A stretch of 64,000 bases of DNA from DASYTH01 sp036002505 (GTDB lineage: Bacteria > Actinomycetota > Actinomycetes > Mycobacteriales > Pseudonocardiaceae). The translations under genes were made by a program, and so were the position numbers. Under the pieces are notes generated by a model, which was not told where the DNA came from, did no database searches, and saw only the letters and a list, made by a program, of their open reading frames with translations. The DNA is taken from positions 7,739 through 71,738 of the forward strand of contig NZ_DASYTH010000362.1 in assembly GCF_036002505.1 (NCBI RefSeq), read 5' to 3'. Positions within the stretch are counted from its first letter, which is position 1. Each line of letters starts with the position of its first letter. Below are positions 8,570-15,699 of this stretch, piece after piece.

Positions 8570-9646
8570 GTGCCCACCGCCGTGTCCCGCCGTCGGCTGC
8601 TCGCCGGCGCCGGTGTGCTGGGGGCCGCCGCGGCCTGCGGCCCGGCCCCGGCCGCCGCTCCGGACGCCGGCGGATCCGTTGCGACGCACGGGGAAACCCA
8701 GGCAGGTGTGGACCGGCCGGCGGCCGCCCAGGCGCACTGCGATCTGTCCGTCTGGGACATGTCCACTGTGGATGGTGTGCTCGGCCGGCTGAGCGAGCGG
8801 ATCACCGCTCTCACCGCCGGGTCCGACCGGCTCGCCGGCCAGCCACCGGCCGGGCTGACGGTCACCGTCGGAGTCGGTCCCCGGATCGTCCGGGCCGCCG
8901 ACCCGGCCCTGCCCGGCGGCACCGACCTGCCGGAGTTTCCCGGAGACCGGGTGGACGACCGGCATCGCGGCGGCGACCTGCTGCTTCAGGTGTGCGGCGA
9001 CGACCCGGTGGTGGTCGCGCTGGCGGTCACCGGCCTGATCGGGGATCGCGATCTCACGTTGCGCTGGCGGCAGCGGGCGTTCCACGGTCCGGTGCGTGAC
9101 GACGGCGCGGGCCGGAACCTACTCGGCTTCGTGGACGGCATCGTGGTGCCGCGGGGCCCGGCTGAGCTCGCCCGGCAGGTGTGGCTGGGCGACCCGCGCG
9201 GCGCCACCATCGCCGTGGTGCGCCGGATGCGGCTCGACGTGGCCGGCTTCCTCGCCCTGCCGGTGGCCGAGCAGGAGCGGGTGTTCGGCCGGCGGCGGGA
9301 CACCGGCGAGCCGCTCTCCGGCGGCGGCCCGGACGCGGCGGTGGATCTCGGCGCCAAGACCGCGGACGGCCAGTACCTGGTGCCGGCCGACGCGCACGTC
9401 CGCCGGGCACACCCGCTGACCTCGGGCTCCGGGCTGATGCTGCGCCGCTCGTACAACTTCGACGACGGGCCCGGCGACCAGGGCCTGCTGTTCGTGAGCT
9501 TTCAGCGTGACCTGCGCACGTTCGTCGCCACCCAGCACCGGCTCGCCGAGGGGGACGCGCTGCTGCGCTTCGCCATCACCACCGCGTCGGCCACGTTCCT
9601 GGTGCTGCCGGGCTTCACCCGGGACCGGCCGCTCGGCCTCGGTTAG
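8570..9646 (+). CDS. Tat-exported DyP-type heme peroxidase
   Basis: A 358-residue protein. The start is the GTG just before the twin-arginine signal SRRRLLAG; the much longer open frame upstream is antisense to real genes and is rejected. The mature protein is a dye-decolourising peroxidase of the EfeB type. The distal heme motif GFVDG is at residues 186-190. The histidine in HVRRAHP (about residue 276) matches the proximal heme ligand position as I recall the family. It should act outside the membrane, using peroxide to oxidise an unknown substrate or to remove iron from heme. No efeO or efeU gene is beside it, which leaves the role open. Its neighbours are divergent lipoproteins. Confidence 0.85.
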   Translation: MPTAVSRRRLLAGAGVLGAAAACGPAPAAAPDAGGSVATHGETQAGVDRPAAAQAHCDLSVWDMSTVDGVLGRLSERITALTAGSDRLAGQPPAGLTVTVGVGPRIVRAADPALPGGTDLPEFPGDRVDDRHRGGDLLLQVCGDDPVVVALAVTGLIGDRDLTLRWRQRAFHGPVRDDGAGRNLLGFVDGIVVPRGPAELARQVWLGDPRGATIAVVRRMRLDVAGFLALPVAEQERVFGRRRDTGEPLSGGGPDAAVDLGAKTADGQYLVPADAHVRRAHPLTSGSGLMLRRSYNFDDGPGDQGLLFVSFQRDLRTFVATQHRLAEGDALLRFAITTASATFLVLPGFTRDRPLGLG

Positions 9647-9693
9647 CCGTTCCCATCATGCGGACGGCGGTCCCACCACATCAGACCCGGAGG

Positions 9694-9699
9694 TAGGCT
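9694..9699 (+). promoter_or_regulatory. -10 element TAGGCT of a leaderless transcript
   Basis: TAGGCT fits the TANNNT consensus and ends 7 bases before the GTG of the cysteine leader peptide. Transcription would then start at or next to that GTG. Confidence 0.55.
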
Positions 9700-9706
9700 C
9701 GCCGGT

Positions 9707-9784
9707 GTGTGTGCGTTGCTGACCAGGCGTCGCGCGGTGGACTACTGCCGCGTGGACAGCAGCCTGTGTCGGGCAACTGACTGA
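9707..9784 (+). CDS. cysteine-containing leader peptide upstream of sulfur genes
   Basis: A 25-codon frame starting with GTG and containing LTRRRAVDYCRVDSSLCR, with Cys at positions 2, 14 and 21. Peptides of the pattern TRRxVDxCRVxxxLC are known in actinobacteria ahead of sulfur-assimilation operons. In mycobacteria, cysteine-rich leaderless short ORFs attenuate downstream expression in response to cysteine supply. Here the frame lies 102 bp before DUF4395-cysA-sseC, all sulfur-linked. A hairpin (9796-9801 with 9809-9814) follows the stop, and the next gene has a strong AGGAGGT. I infer that ribosome stalling at Cys codons controls access to that site. Confidence 0.75.
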   Translation: MCALLTRRRAVDYCRVDSSLCRATD

Positions 9785-9886
9785 CCCCGGCGGTACGCGG
9801 CCGTTCTCGCCGCGCCCCACGTCGCCTTTCGCGTGTGCGCTCCGCCGAATCAGGACCGTCCCGTGTCCCCAGGTCAGGAGGTACCC

Positions 9887-10330
9887 ATGTCCGCAGATCC
9901 ACCCGTTGATCCCCGAGGTCCCCGGTTCGCCGCCGGGGTGACCACCGTGGTGCTGGCCGTCGTGCTGGTCACCGGATGGTGGCCGCTGCTGGCCGCGCAG
10001 GGCGTGGTGTTCGCCATCGGCGGCTTCGTCGGGCTTCGGTACGCCCCCTATTCGCTGCTGTACCGCTCCCTGGTCGCGCCGCGGCTGGCGCCGACGAGCG
10101 AGCGTGAGGACGCGGCGCCGGTGCGGTTCTCGCAGGGCCTCGGCTTCGCGTTCGTGGTGGTCGGCGTGCTCGGCTACGCCACCGGCGTGGCCTGGCTGGG
10201 CATCACGGCCACCGCGTTCGCCCTCGCCGCCGCGTTCCTGAACGCCGCGTTCGCGTTCTGCCTCGGCTGCGAGACCTACCTGCTCATCCAACGGTTCCGT
10301 CCACAACAGAAAGTGAGTGCTCGTCCATGA
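9887..10330 (+). CDS. DUF4395 membrane protein
   Basis: A 147-residue protein with an ATG preceded by CAGGAGGT. It has four hydrophobic segments and a conserved CLGCETY motif near residue 126, the CxxC signature of DUF4395. The family often sits beside thiosulfate sulfurtransferase or thioredoxin genes and is presumed to have a redox or sulfur-carrying role in the membrane; the reaction is not known. The stop overlaps the ATG of cysA, so it is part of the same operon, downstream of the cysteine leader peptide. Confidence 0.8.
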   Translation: MSADPPVDPRGPRFAAGVTTVVLAVVLVTGWWPLLAAQGVVFAIGGFVGLRYAPYSLLYRSLVAPRLAPTSEREDAAPVRFSQGLGFAFVVVGVLGYATGVAWLGITATAFALAAAFLNAAFAFCLGCETYLLIQRFRPQQKVSARP

Positions 10331-11169
10331 GCCGCGAAGACGTCCTGGTTACGGCCCAGTGGGCCGAGGAGAACCTCGAAACCCCCGGAGTGGTGTTCGT
10401 CGAGGTCGACGAGGACACCGCCGCCTACGACACCGGCCACATCCCGGGTGCGGTGAAGCTGGACTGGAAGACGGAGCTGCAGGACCCGGTGCGCCGGGAC
10501 TTCGTCGACCGGGCCGGCTTCGAGAAACTGCTGTCCGCCAAGGGAATCGCCAACAGCGACACGGTGATCCTGTACGGCGGCAACAACAACTGGTTCGCCG
10601 CGTACGCGTACTGGTACTTCAAGCTGTACGGCCACGGCCCGGTCAAGCTGCTCGACGGCGGCCGCAAGAAGTGGGAGCTGGACGGGCGCCCGCTGGTCTC
10701 CGACCCGGCCAAGCGGGACGAGACCAGTTACCTGGCCAAGGAGCAGGACACCACCATCCGGGCGTTCCGGGACGAGGTGGTGGCCTCGATCAACGCCAAG
10801 AACCTGGTCGACGTGCGCTCGCCGGACGAGTTCTCCGGCAAGCTCCTCGCCCCCGCGCACCTGCCGCAGGAGCAGGCGCAGCGGGCCGGGCACATCCCGT
10901 CGGCGATCAACGTGCCGTGGAGCAAGGCGGCCAACGAGGACGGCACGTTCCGGTCCGAAGCGGAGCTGCGCGAGCTGTACCAGGAGGCCGGCATCGACGA
11001 GTCGAAGTCGACCATCGCCTACTGCCGCATCGGCGAGCGCTCCTCGCACACCTGGTTCGCCCTGCACGAGCTGCTCGGCCACGGCGACGTGAAGAACTAC
11101 GACGGATCGTGGACCGAGTACGGCTCGCTGGTCGGCGTGCCGGTGGAGATCGGCCCGGGCACTCACTGA
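10327..11169 (+). CDS. cysA: thiosulfate sulfurtransferase (rhodanese) CysA
   Basis: A 280-residue protein with two rhodanese domains. The active-site loop is CRIGERS with the catalytic Cys at residue 233, the loop of mycobacterial CysA2/CysA3. It would move sulfane sulfur from thiosulfate to cyanide or a physiological thiol in the cytoplasm. It overlaps the upstream DUF4395 gene by four bases and is 13 bp from sseC, so the three form an operon. The order cysA-sseC is the same as in mycobacteria. Control by cysteine through the leader peptide at 9707 is likely. Confidence 0.93.
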   Translation: MSREDVLVTAQWAEENLETPGVVFVEVDEDTAAYDTGHIPGAVKLDWKTELQDPVRRDFVDRAGFEKLLSAKGIANSDTVILYGGNNNWFAAYAYWYFKLYGHGPVKLLDGGRKKWELDGRPLVSDPAKRDETSYLAKEQDTTIRAFRDEVVASINAKNLVDVRSPDEFSGKLLAPAHLPQEQAQRAGHIPSAINVPWSKAANEDGTFRSEAELRELYQEAGIDESKSTIAYCRIGERSSHTWFALHELLGHGDVKNYDGSWTEYGSLVGVPVEIGPGTH

Positions 11170-11182
11170 GAAGGAGTACACA

Positions 11183-11488
11183 ATGGACGGATGCGGTGCG
11201 CCGGAGCAGACAGCCGAGCTGCCGGTCAATGTCGACGTCGAGAAGGAGACCGTGCTGAACGGGAAGGTGACCGCGGGAGGGTCACCCGTCGGCGGCGCGT
11301 TCGTCCGGCTGCTCGACGCCGGCGGTGAGTTCACCGCCGAGGTGGTGTCCTCTTCGGACGGTCACTTCCGGTTCTTCGCCGCGCCGGGCGAGTGGACGGT
11401 GCGCGCGCTGCACCGCACCGGCACCGGCGAGACCAAGGTGTCCGCGGCCGGCCCTGGTCTGCACCCGGTGGCGGTCTCGGTCGCCTGA
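11183..11488 (+). CDS. sseC: DUF1416 protein SseC
   Basis: A 101-residue protein preceded by AAGGAG. It matches the DUF1416/SseC family, a small carboxypeptidase-regulatory-like beta-sandwich (VTAGGSPVGGAFVRLLD, then GHFRFFAAPGEWTVRAL). Its role in sulfur metabolism is inferred from constant pairing with cysA; no reaction has been assigned. It is the last gene of the operon and is followed at once by a terminator. Confidence 0.9.
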   Translation: MDGCGAPEQTAELPVNVDVEKETVLNGKVTAGGSPVGGAFVRLLDAGGEFTAEVVSSSDGHFRFFAAPGEWTVRALHRTGTGETKVSAAGPGLHPVAVSVA

Positions 11489-11505
11489 CCCTCCGCCTCA
11501 CATGA

Positions 11506-11541
11506 AGCCCGCGTGGTGGTCCTCCACCGCGCGGGCTTTTT
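11506..11541 (+). terminator. intrinsic terminator of the cysA-sseC operon
   Basis: A 14-bp stem (11506-11519 with 11524-11537, one G-U pair) with loop TCCT, followed by TTTTT at 11537-11541. It lies 17 bp after the sseC stop. Confidence 0.9.
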
Positions 11542-11630
11542 GCGTTGCGAACCCGTTATCAACCTTGCGGATGTCCCCGCGTCTTTTCTGGTGCAGGGCC
11601 CAGAGAGCCCAAGACTTGAGGGGAAATCCA

Positions 11631-12266
11631 ATGAAAGCAAGGAAATTTGGCGTGCGCATGGCCGTGGTCGGCATGCTCGCGGCCGTCGCCACGGGGGTGG
11701 CCGGGGTGGCCGGCGCTGGGGTCGCGTCGGCGTGCATCGCACAGCCGGCCCGTTCGGAGTCGTTTGCCGCGAGCCTGCCCCAGGTCTGGCCCGGGCAGCA
11801 CGGGCCGACGGTGGTGGGCCTCCAGCTCGCGCTGCGCCGGCTCGGCTACCCACTGGAGGGCACCGGGTTCTACGGGGTGCACACGCTCGTGGCGGTGCAC
11901 GACTACCAGGTCAAGCACGGCATCAAGGGCAGCGGCATCGTCGGCTCGCGGACCTGGCAGGCGCTGGTCGGCGGCAAGCCCGCGGTACAGACCCACGCCG
12001 GACCACTGACCAACCCCGGTCTGCAGCCGGGCGCCCGCGACCAGCAAACGATGTGGCTCCTGGCCAACGCGCTGGAGCGGATCCACCCCTACGGCGACTT
12101 CGTCGTGCATCAGCCGGAGGTTCCCGAAACCTACGGACCGCAGTGGCAGGCGCAGGTCAAGGACTTCCAGCGGCGGGCCGGGATCAAGGCCAGCGGCATC
12201 GTCGGGCCGAGGACCTGGCAGGCGCTGTACTCGGTGGTCTCCATCGAGGGCGGCTGGGGCTGCTGA
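11631..12266 (+). CDS. secreted peptidoglycan-binding protein with two PG_binding_1 domains
   Basis: A 211-residue protein with GAGGGG before the ATG. An N-terminal signal peptide (residues 1-35) precedes two copies of the PG_binding_1 fold (about residues 55-120 and 135-205). Each ends in the GIKGSGIVGSRTWQAL type of motif (second copy GIKASGIVGPRTWQAL). There is no catalytic domain, so it probably binds peptidoglycan only. The two domains look like an internal duplication. It stands alone between the sseC terminator and the nitrobindin pair. Confidence 0.85.
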   Translation: MKARKFGVRMAVVGMLAAVATGVAGVAGAGVASACIAQPARSESFAASLPQVWPGQHGPTVVGLQLALRRLGYPLEGTGFYGVHTLVAVHDYQVKHGIKGSGIVGSRTWQALVGGKPAVQTHAGPLTNPGLQPGARDQQTMWLLANALERIHPYGDFVVHQPEVPETYGPQWQAQVKDFQRRAGIKASGIVGPRTWQALYSVVSIEGGWGC

Positions 12267-12314
12267 CCCCGCTCCGGGCCGGTGGTGCTTGCGGGCACGC
12301 CGGCCCCCGGCGGC

Positions 12315-12320
12315 TAAAGT
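12315..12320 (+). promoter_or_regulatory. -10 element TAAAGT of a leaderless transcript
   Basis: TAAAGT ends 7 bases before the GTG of the small membrane protein at 12328, the same geometry as at 9694-9707. Confidence 0.5.
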
Positions 12321-12327
12321 CTCCCGG

Positions 12328-12426
12328 GTGGACTGGTTCTTCACCGCGCTGCTGGTGATCTTCGTGTTGACCACCGCGGCGGCGGCCGTCGTCGCCGCCC
12401 GCCGCCTCTACAGTGGACAGTCATGA
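12328..12426 (+). CDS. small single-span membrane protein upstream of nitrobindin
   Basis: A 32-codon frame from GTG. It encodes a hydrophobic helix (WFFTALLVIFVLTTAAAAVV) and an AARRLYSGQS tail. The stop overlaps the ATG of the nitrobindin gene (ATGA), and a -10 box lies 7 bp upstream, so it is the probable first gene of the transcript. The function is unknown; a membrane anchor or partner for the heme protein is conceivable. The call rests on overlap, promoter position and a clean transmembrane pattern. Confidence 0.6.
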   Translation: MDWFFTALLVIFVLTTAAAAVVAARRLYSGQS

Positions 12427-13049
12427 CCTCGTCGGAGAGCAGCGGGGACGCCGCCATCCGCGCGGCCGCCGAGCGCGCCGAGACGACCCGGCGCCGCAAC
12501 CTCCCGTGGTGGGACGATCTGCCGATTCCCAACGACACGGCCAACCTGCGCGAGGGCCCGGACCTCAACGAGGCGTGCCTGCCGCTGCTGCCCCTGGTCG
12601 GCGTCTGGCGCGGCGAAGGCGAGGTCGTCTACCCCTCCATCGAGGGCCCGTTCCGGTTCGCCCAGCAGATCACCATCGCTCACGACGGCCGCCCGTTCCT
12701 CACCCACGAGGCCCGCGCCTGGCTCATCGACGCCGACGGCAACGTGATCCGCCCCGCCGCCCGCGAAACCGGCTGGTGGCGCCCCCAACCCGACGACACC
12801 ATCGAGCTGCTCCTCGCTCACTCCTCCGGCGTCATCGAGATCCACTACGGCACCCCGCGCACCCCCACCTCCTGGGAGCTCGCCACCGACACCATCGTGC
12901 GCACCGCCACCGCCAAAGAGGTCAACGCCGCCAAACGCCTCTACGGCCTGGTCAACAACGGCGACCTCGCCTACGTCGAAGAACGCGCCATGATGGGCCA
13001 CCCCATGCAACCCCACACCTCCGCCTACCTCCGCCGCGTCGTCGGCTAA
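12423..13049 (+). CDS. nitrobindin-like heme-binding beta-barrel protein
   Basis: A 208-residue protein of the FABP/nitrobindin (THAP4-like, DUF1794) family, matching the Rv0813c type. The signature GVWRGEGEV (GxWxGxG) is near residue 61, and the C-terminal MQPHTSAYLRR contains the histidine expected to coordinate ferric heme. Relatives bind NO and isomerise peroxynitrite. It overlaps the small membrane protein upstream. Its stop overlaps the convergent ATPase gene by four bases. Confidence 0.88.
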   Translation: MTSSESSGDAAIRAAAERAETTRRRNLPWWDDLPIPNDTANLREGPDLNEACLPLLPLVGVWRGEGEVVYPSIEGPFRFAQQITIAHDGRPFLTHEARAWLIDADGNVIRPAARETGWWRPQPDDTIELLLAHSSGVIEIHYGTPRTPTSWELATDTIVRTATAKEVNAAKRLYGLVNNGDLAYVEERAMMGHPMQPHTSAYLRRVVG

Positions 13050-14305
13050 CCCGCCCACAACGCCGACACCGGCACCGCCCAGATCCGCTCGCCCATCGGC
13101 AGGGTCTGTGTCCCGGTGTGGATCACCAGCCCGGTCCGGAACCGTTCACCCAGCCGGTCCCGCACCATGGCCAGATGCCTGGCATGCCGGATGCTCGGCG
13201 TGGCCGTCAGCTTGATCTCGATCCCAGCCACGTCACCCAACCGGCGATCCTCGACGATCAGGTCGACCTCGGCCCCGTCGCGGTCCCGGAAGTACGACAG
13301 ATCAACGCTGCGCTCGCTCCAGGTCGCCTGCTTGAGCACCTCGTTCGTCACGAACGTGTCGAACAGTGCGCCGGCCGCGACACCGTCCGCAGCCGGCCCG
13401 AAGTCCCCCTGGCCGACCCCGCACAGATCCGCCGCCAGCCCGGTGTCCACGAGCACCACCTTGGGCCGGCGCTTTGCCCTCGTCGTGATGCTGGTCGACC
13501 ATGCTGGTAGCAGCGTCACCAGATGCAGTGCCTCCAGTAGCGCCAGATAGTTCGACGCCGTTTCACTACCGACCTCGGCATCTCCCGCGACGCCACTGAC
13601 CACCAGTTCCTGCCCGGTCCGCGCGGCCAGTAGCCGCAGCAGCCGCCGGAGCTCAGACTCCATTCGAATCTCGGCAAGCGGCCGCAGCGCCTCACGGGAG
13701 ACCACGTCCTGCACGTAGGCTTCGAACCAGTTCCGGCGCTGCCGCTCGCTGAGATCTTCGGTCACCACCTCGGGAAAACCGCCCTGGAGAAGCACGCTGA
13801 TCAGTTCCGACCGGGGCATGGGCCGCACCTTGCCCGGCCAGGCCGACGGCTCGAAGAGACGGTCCACGAACGTCTCCTGGATGCCGTGCCGGTCACCCTT
13901 CGACAGCGGCCACAGCTGCAACCGGCCGGCCCGACCGGCCAAGGTTTCCGGCAGTCGCTTGTCCGCCAGGTAGTTGGCCGAGCCGGTCAGCAGCAGCTGA
14001 CCCCGCGTCCGGTCCCGGTCGGCCGCCTGTTTGACCGCCAGCAGAAACCCGCGCCCAGCCCGCTGAAACTCGTCGATCGCAGCCGGACGCGGTAGAGCGT
14101 CGACGAACCCGACCGGATCCTCCACGGCGCGGGTGAGCACGGCCTCGTCGTAGAAACTGAACCAAGCCGGATCGGGTAGCTCAAGCAGGTCCCGCACCAG
14201 CGTCGTCTTACCGGTCTGCCGCGCGCCACCGAGCAGGACGACGCGGAACGAGCTCAGCAACTCGTCGACTCTCGGCACCGCGTTCCGCCGCACGAGTCCC
14301 GACAC
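13046..14305 (-). CDS. AAA ATPase with DUF4143 domain
   Basis: A 419-residue protein. The AAA_14 domain has Walker A GARQTGKT (about residues 27-34), a Walker B-like AAIDEFQ and sensor LLLTGSA. The DUF4143 domain starts near residue 205, and a restriction-endonuclease-like patch DGAEVDLIVE follows near residue 345. Such genes are common, patchily distributed and of unknown function, with suggested roles in mobile-element or toxin-like systems. It interrupts a gene order otherwise shared with mycobacteria (nitrobindin next to the pabC-like gene), which suggests transfer. Three phased direct repeats lie just before its GTG start and may be its own operator. Confidence 0.85.
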   Translation of the reverse strand: MSGLVRRNAVPRVDELLSSFRVVLLGGARQTGKTTLVRDLLELPDPAWFSFYDEAVLTRAVEDPVGFVDALPRPAAIDEFQRAGRGFLLAVKQAADRDRTRGQLLLTGSANYLADKRLPETLAGRAGRLQLWPLSKGDRHGIQETFVDRLFEPSAWPGKVRPMPRSELISVLLQGGFPEVVTEDLSERQRRNWFEAYVQDVVSREALRPLAEIRMESELRRLLRLLAARTGQELVVSGVAGDAEVGSETASNYLALLEALHLVTLLPAWSTSITTRAKRRPKVVLVDTGLAADLCGVGQGDFGPAADGVAAGALFDTFVTNEVLKQATWSERSVDLSYFRDRDGAEVDLIVEDRRLGDVAGIEIKLTATPSIRHARHLAMVRDRLGERFRTGLVIHTGTQTLPMGERIWAVPVSALWAG

Positions 14306-14315
14306 AGACCCGCCC

Positions 14316-14377
14316 TAACCGACAAAACGCGGAGAACCTAGCCGACAAGACGCGGTTTTCTAACCGGCAGAACGCGG
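14316..14377. repeat. three phased 17-bp direct repeats upstream of the DUF4143 gene
   Basis: Units at 14316-14332, 14339-14355 and 14361-14377 follow TARCCGRCARRACGCGG. Start-to-start distances are 23 and 22 bp, about two helical turns, so all units face the same side of the DNA. The last unit is 11 bp from the ATPase start. They resemble operator or iteron arrays. Confidence 0.8.
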
Positions 14378-14379
14378 TG

Positions 14380-15222
14380 TCAGTACTCGGACTCGTAGAG
14401 GGCGCTGAGCTCGGTGTGGAGGGCAGGGACGTCGGGGAGGGGGGTGCCGTCGAGGGTATGCACGCGGGTGACCTTGCGGACGCTGGAGGCCAGGTAGAGG
14501 CCGTCGGCGGAGAGCAGGTCGGCGAGGCGGAGGGGCTCGGTTTTGGTGCTCCAGCCGGCTTTCTCGGCGGCCCGGAAGAGGGCGGCCTGGGTGGTGCCGG
14601 GGAGGATGCCGAGGCTGGGCGGCGGGGTGCGCAGGGTGTTGCCGTCGGCCACTACGACGGTCGAGGTGGGGCCTTCGAGGACGGAGCCGTCGGCGGCCAG
14701 GAAGATCGCCTCTTGGGCGCCGCGGGCCTCGGCGTGACGGAGGGCGGCCATGTTGACCGCGTAGGACAGCGTCTTGGCGCCGAGGAGGAGCCAGGGGGCG
14801 CGGGCGACGACGTCGGGGTGGAAGCCGCGGTCGAGGGTGACGGCGGCGACGCCGGTGGCGCGGTTGCGGAGCACCTTGTCGGCGATGGGGAAACCGAAGG
14901 CGTAGCCGGTGGGCGTGCCGTCGCCGCCTTCGACGCCGCGGGTGTAGATCAACCGCAGCGCCATCTCGGCGTCGCCCCGCCAGGCGCCGAGGACGGCCTC
15001 GACGCAGTGCTCCCAGGCGGACCGGTCCGGCACCGGCAGGTCCATCAGTTCCGCCGAGCGGGCCAGCCGGTCCAGGTGCGGGCCGAGCTCGCGCGGCTGG
15101 CCGTCCACCACCAGCACGGTCTCGAACACGCCGTCGCCGCGGAGCAGGCCGAGATCATCGACCCGGATCCACGGCTGCTCGGGGTCGACCAGGGTCCCGT
15201 CAAGCATCGCCAGCACGCGCAT
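14380..15222 (-). CDS. class IV aminotransferase, aminodeoxychorismate lyase-like
   Basis: A 280-residue PLP enzyme of fold type IV. It resembles 4-amino-4-deoxychorismate lyase (PabC), which releases p-aminobenzoate for folate, and corresponds in position to Rv0812. Family signs are the KTLSYAVNMAALRHAEARGAQEAIF block, with the lysine that would hold PLP, and SSVRKVTRVHTLDGTPL near the end. A branched-chain or D-amino acid aminotransferase cannot be excluded. The ATG is preceded at 6 bp by TAGGCT, which implies a leaderless mRNA. The neighbouring folate-dependent YgfZ gene supports the folate link. Confidence 0.8.
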   Translation of the reverse strand: MRVLAMLDGTLVDPEQPWIRVDDLGLLRGDGVFETVLVVDGQPRELGPHLDRLARSAELMDLPVPDRSAWEHCVEAVLGAWRGDAEMALRLIYTRGVEGGDGTPTGYAFGFPIADKVLRNRATGVAAVTLDRGFHPDVVARAPWLLLGAKTLSYAVNMAALRHAEARGAQEAIFLAADGSVLEGPTSTVVVADGNTLRTPPPSLGILPGTTQAALFRAAEKAGWSTKTEPLRLADLLSADGLYLASSVRKVTRVHTLDGTPLPDVPALHTELSALYESEY

Positions 15223-15228
15223 GCCACG

Positions 15229-15255
15229 AGCCTACTGCCCGCCCAGGAATACGAT
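15229..15255. promoter_or_regulatory. divergent leaderless promoters of pabC-like gene and fur
   Basis: The 39-bp gap between the divergent starts holds TAGGCT (15229-15234, minus strand, 6 bp before the ATG) and TACGAT (15250-15255, plus strand, 6 bp before the GTG). The -35 region of the minus promoter would fall on the -10 of the plus promoter, so the two cannot easily be occupied together. Confidence 0.5.
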
Positions 15256-15261
15256 CGGGGC

Positions 15262-15699
15262 GTGGAGACCGCGACCGGACGGGCGGCACTGCGCGAGACG
15301 CTCCATCAGCGCGGGATGCGCATGACGCCGCAGCGCCAGTTCGTCCTCGACGCACTGCTGGATCTCGGGCACGCCACGCCCGAGCAGATCTGCCACCACG
15401 TGCAGCGCAGCACGCCCACGGTGAACATCACCACGATCTACCGGACGCTGGAGCTGCTGGAGAGCCTCGGCGTCGTGCGGCACACCCACCTCGGGCACGG
15501 CGCGCCCAGCTACTCCGTCCACGAGCACCAGCACGTGCACCTGGTCTGCCATGAGTGCGGCCGGGTCGAGGAGGTGCCGCTGAGGATCATGGACGAGTTA
15601 GCCGGAACACTGCGCGCCACCTACGGGTTCGAACTGGATGCCAGCCACCTCGCGCTGTCCGGCCGGTGCCGGGAGTGCTCGGCAAGGGAGCCCCATTGA
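15262..15699 (+). CDS. Fur-family metalloregulator
   Basis: A 145-residue protein starting at the leaderless GTG. The winged helix occupies about residues 15-85 (MTPQRQFVLDALLDLGHAT, then TVNITTIYRTLELLESLGVV). The dimerisation region has HEHQHVHLVCHECG and a late CRECS, so both CxxC pairs of a structural zinc site are present along with the histidine cluster of the sensory site. Whether it senses Fe, Zn or Ni is not decided by sequence; the nickel regulator Nur and Zur are alternatives. It is divergent from the pabC-like gene and overlaps ygfZ by four bases. Confidence 0.85.
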   Translation: METATGRAALRETLHQRGMRMTPQRQFVLDALLDLGHATPEQICHHVQRSTPTVNITTIYRTLELLESLGVVRHTHLGHGAPSYSVHEHQHVHLVCHECGRVEEVPLRIMDELAGTLRATYGFELDASHLALSGRCRECSAREPH

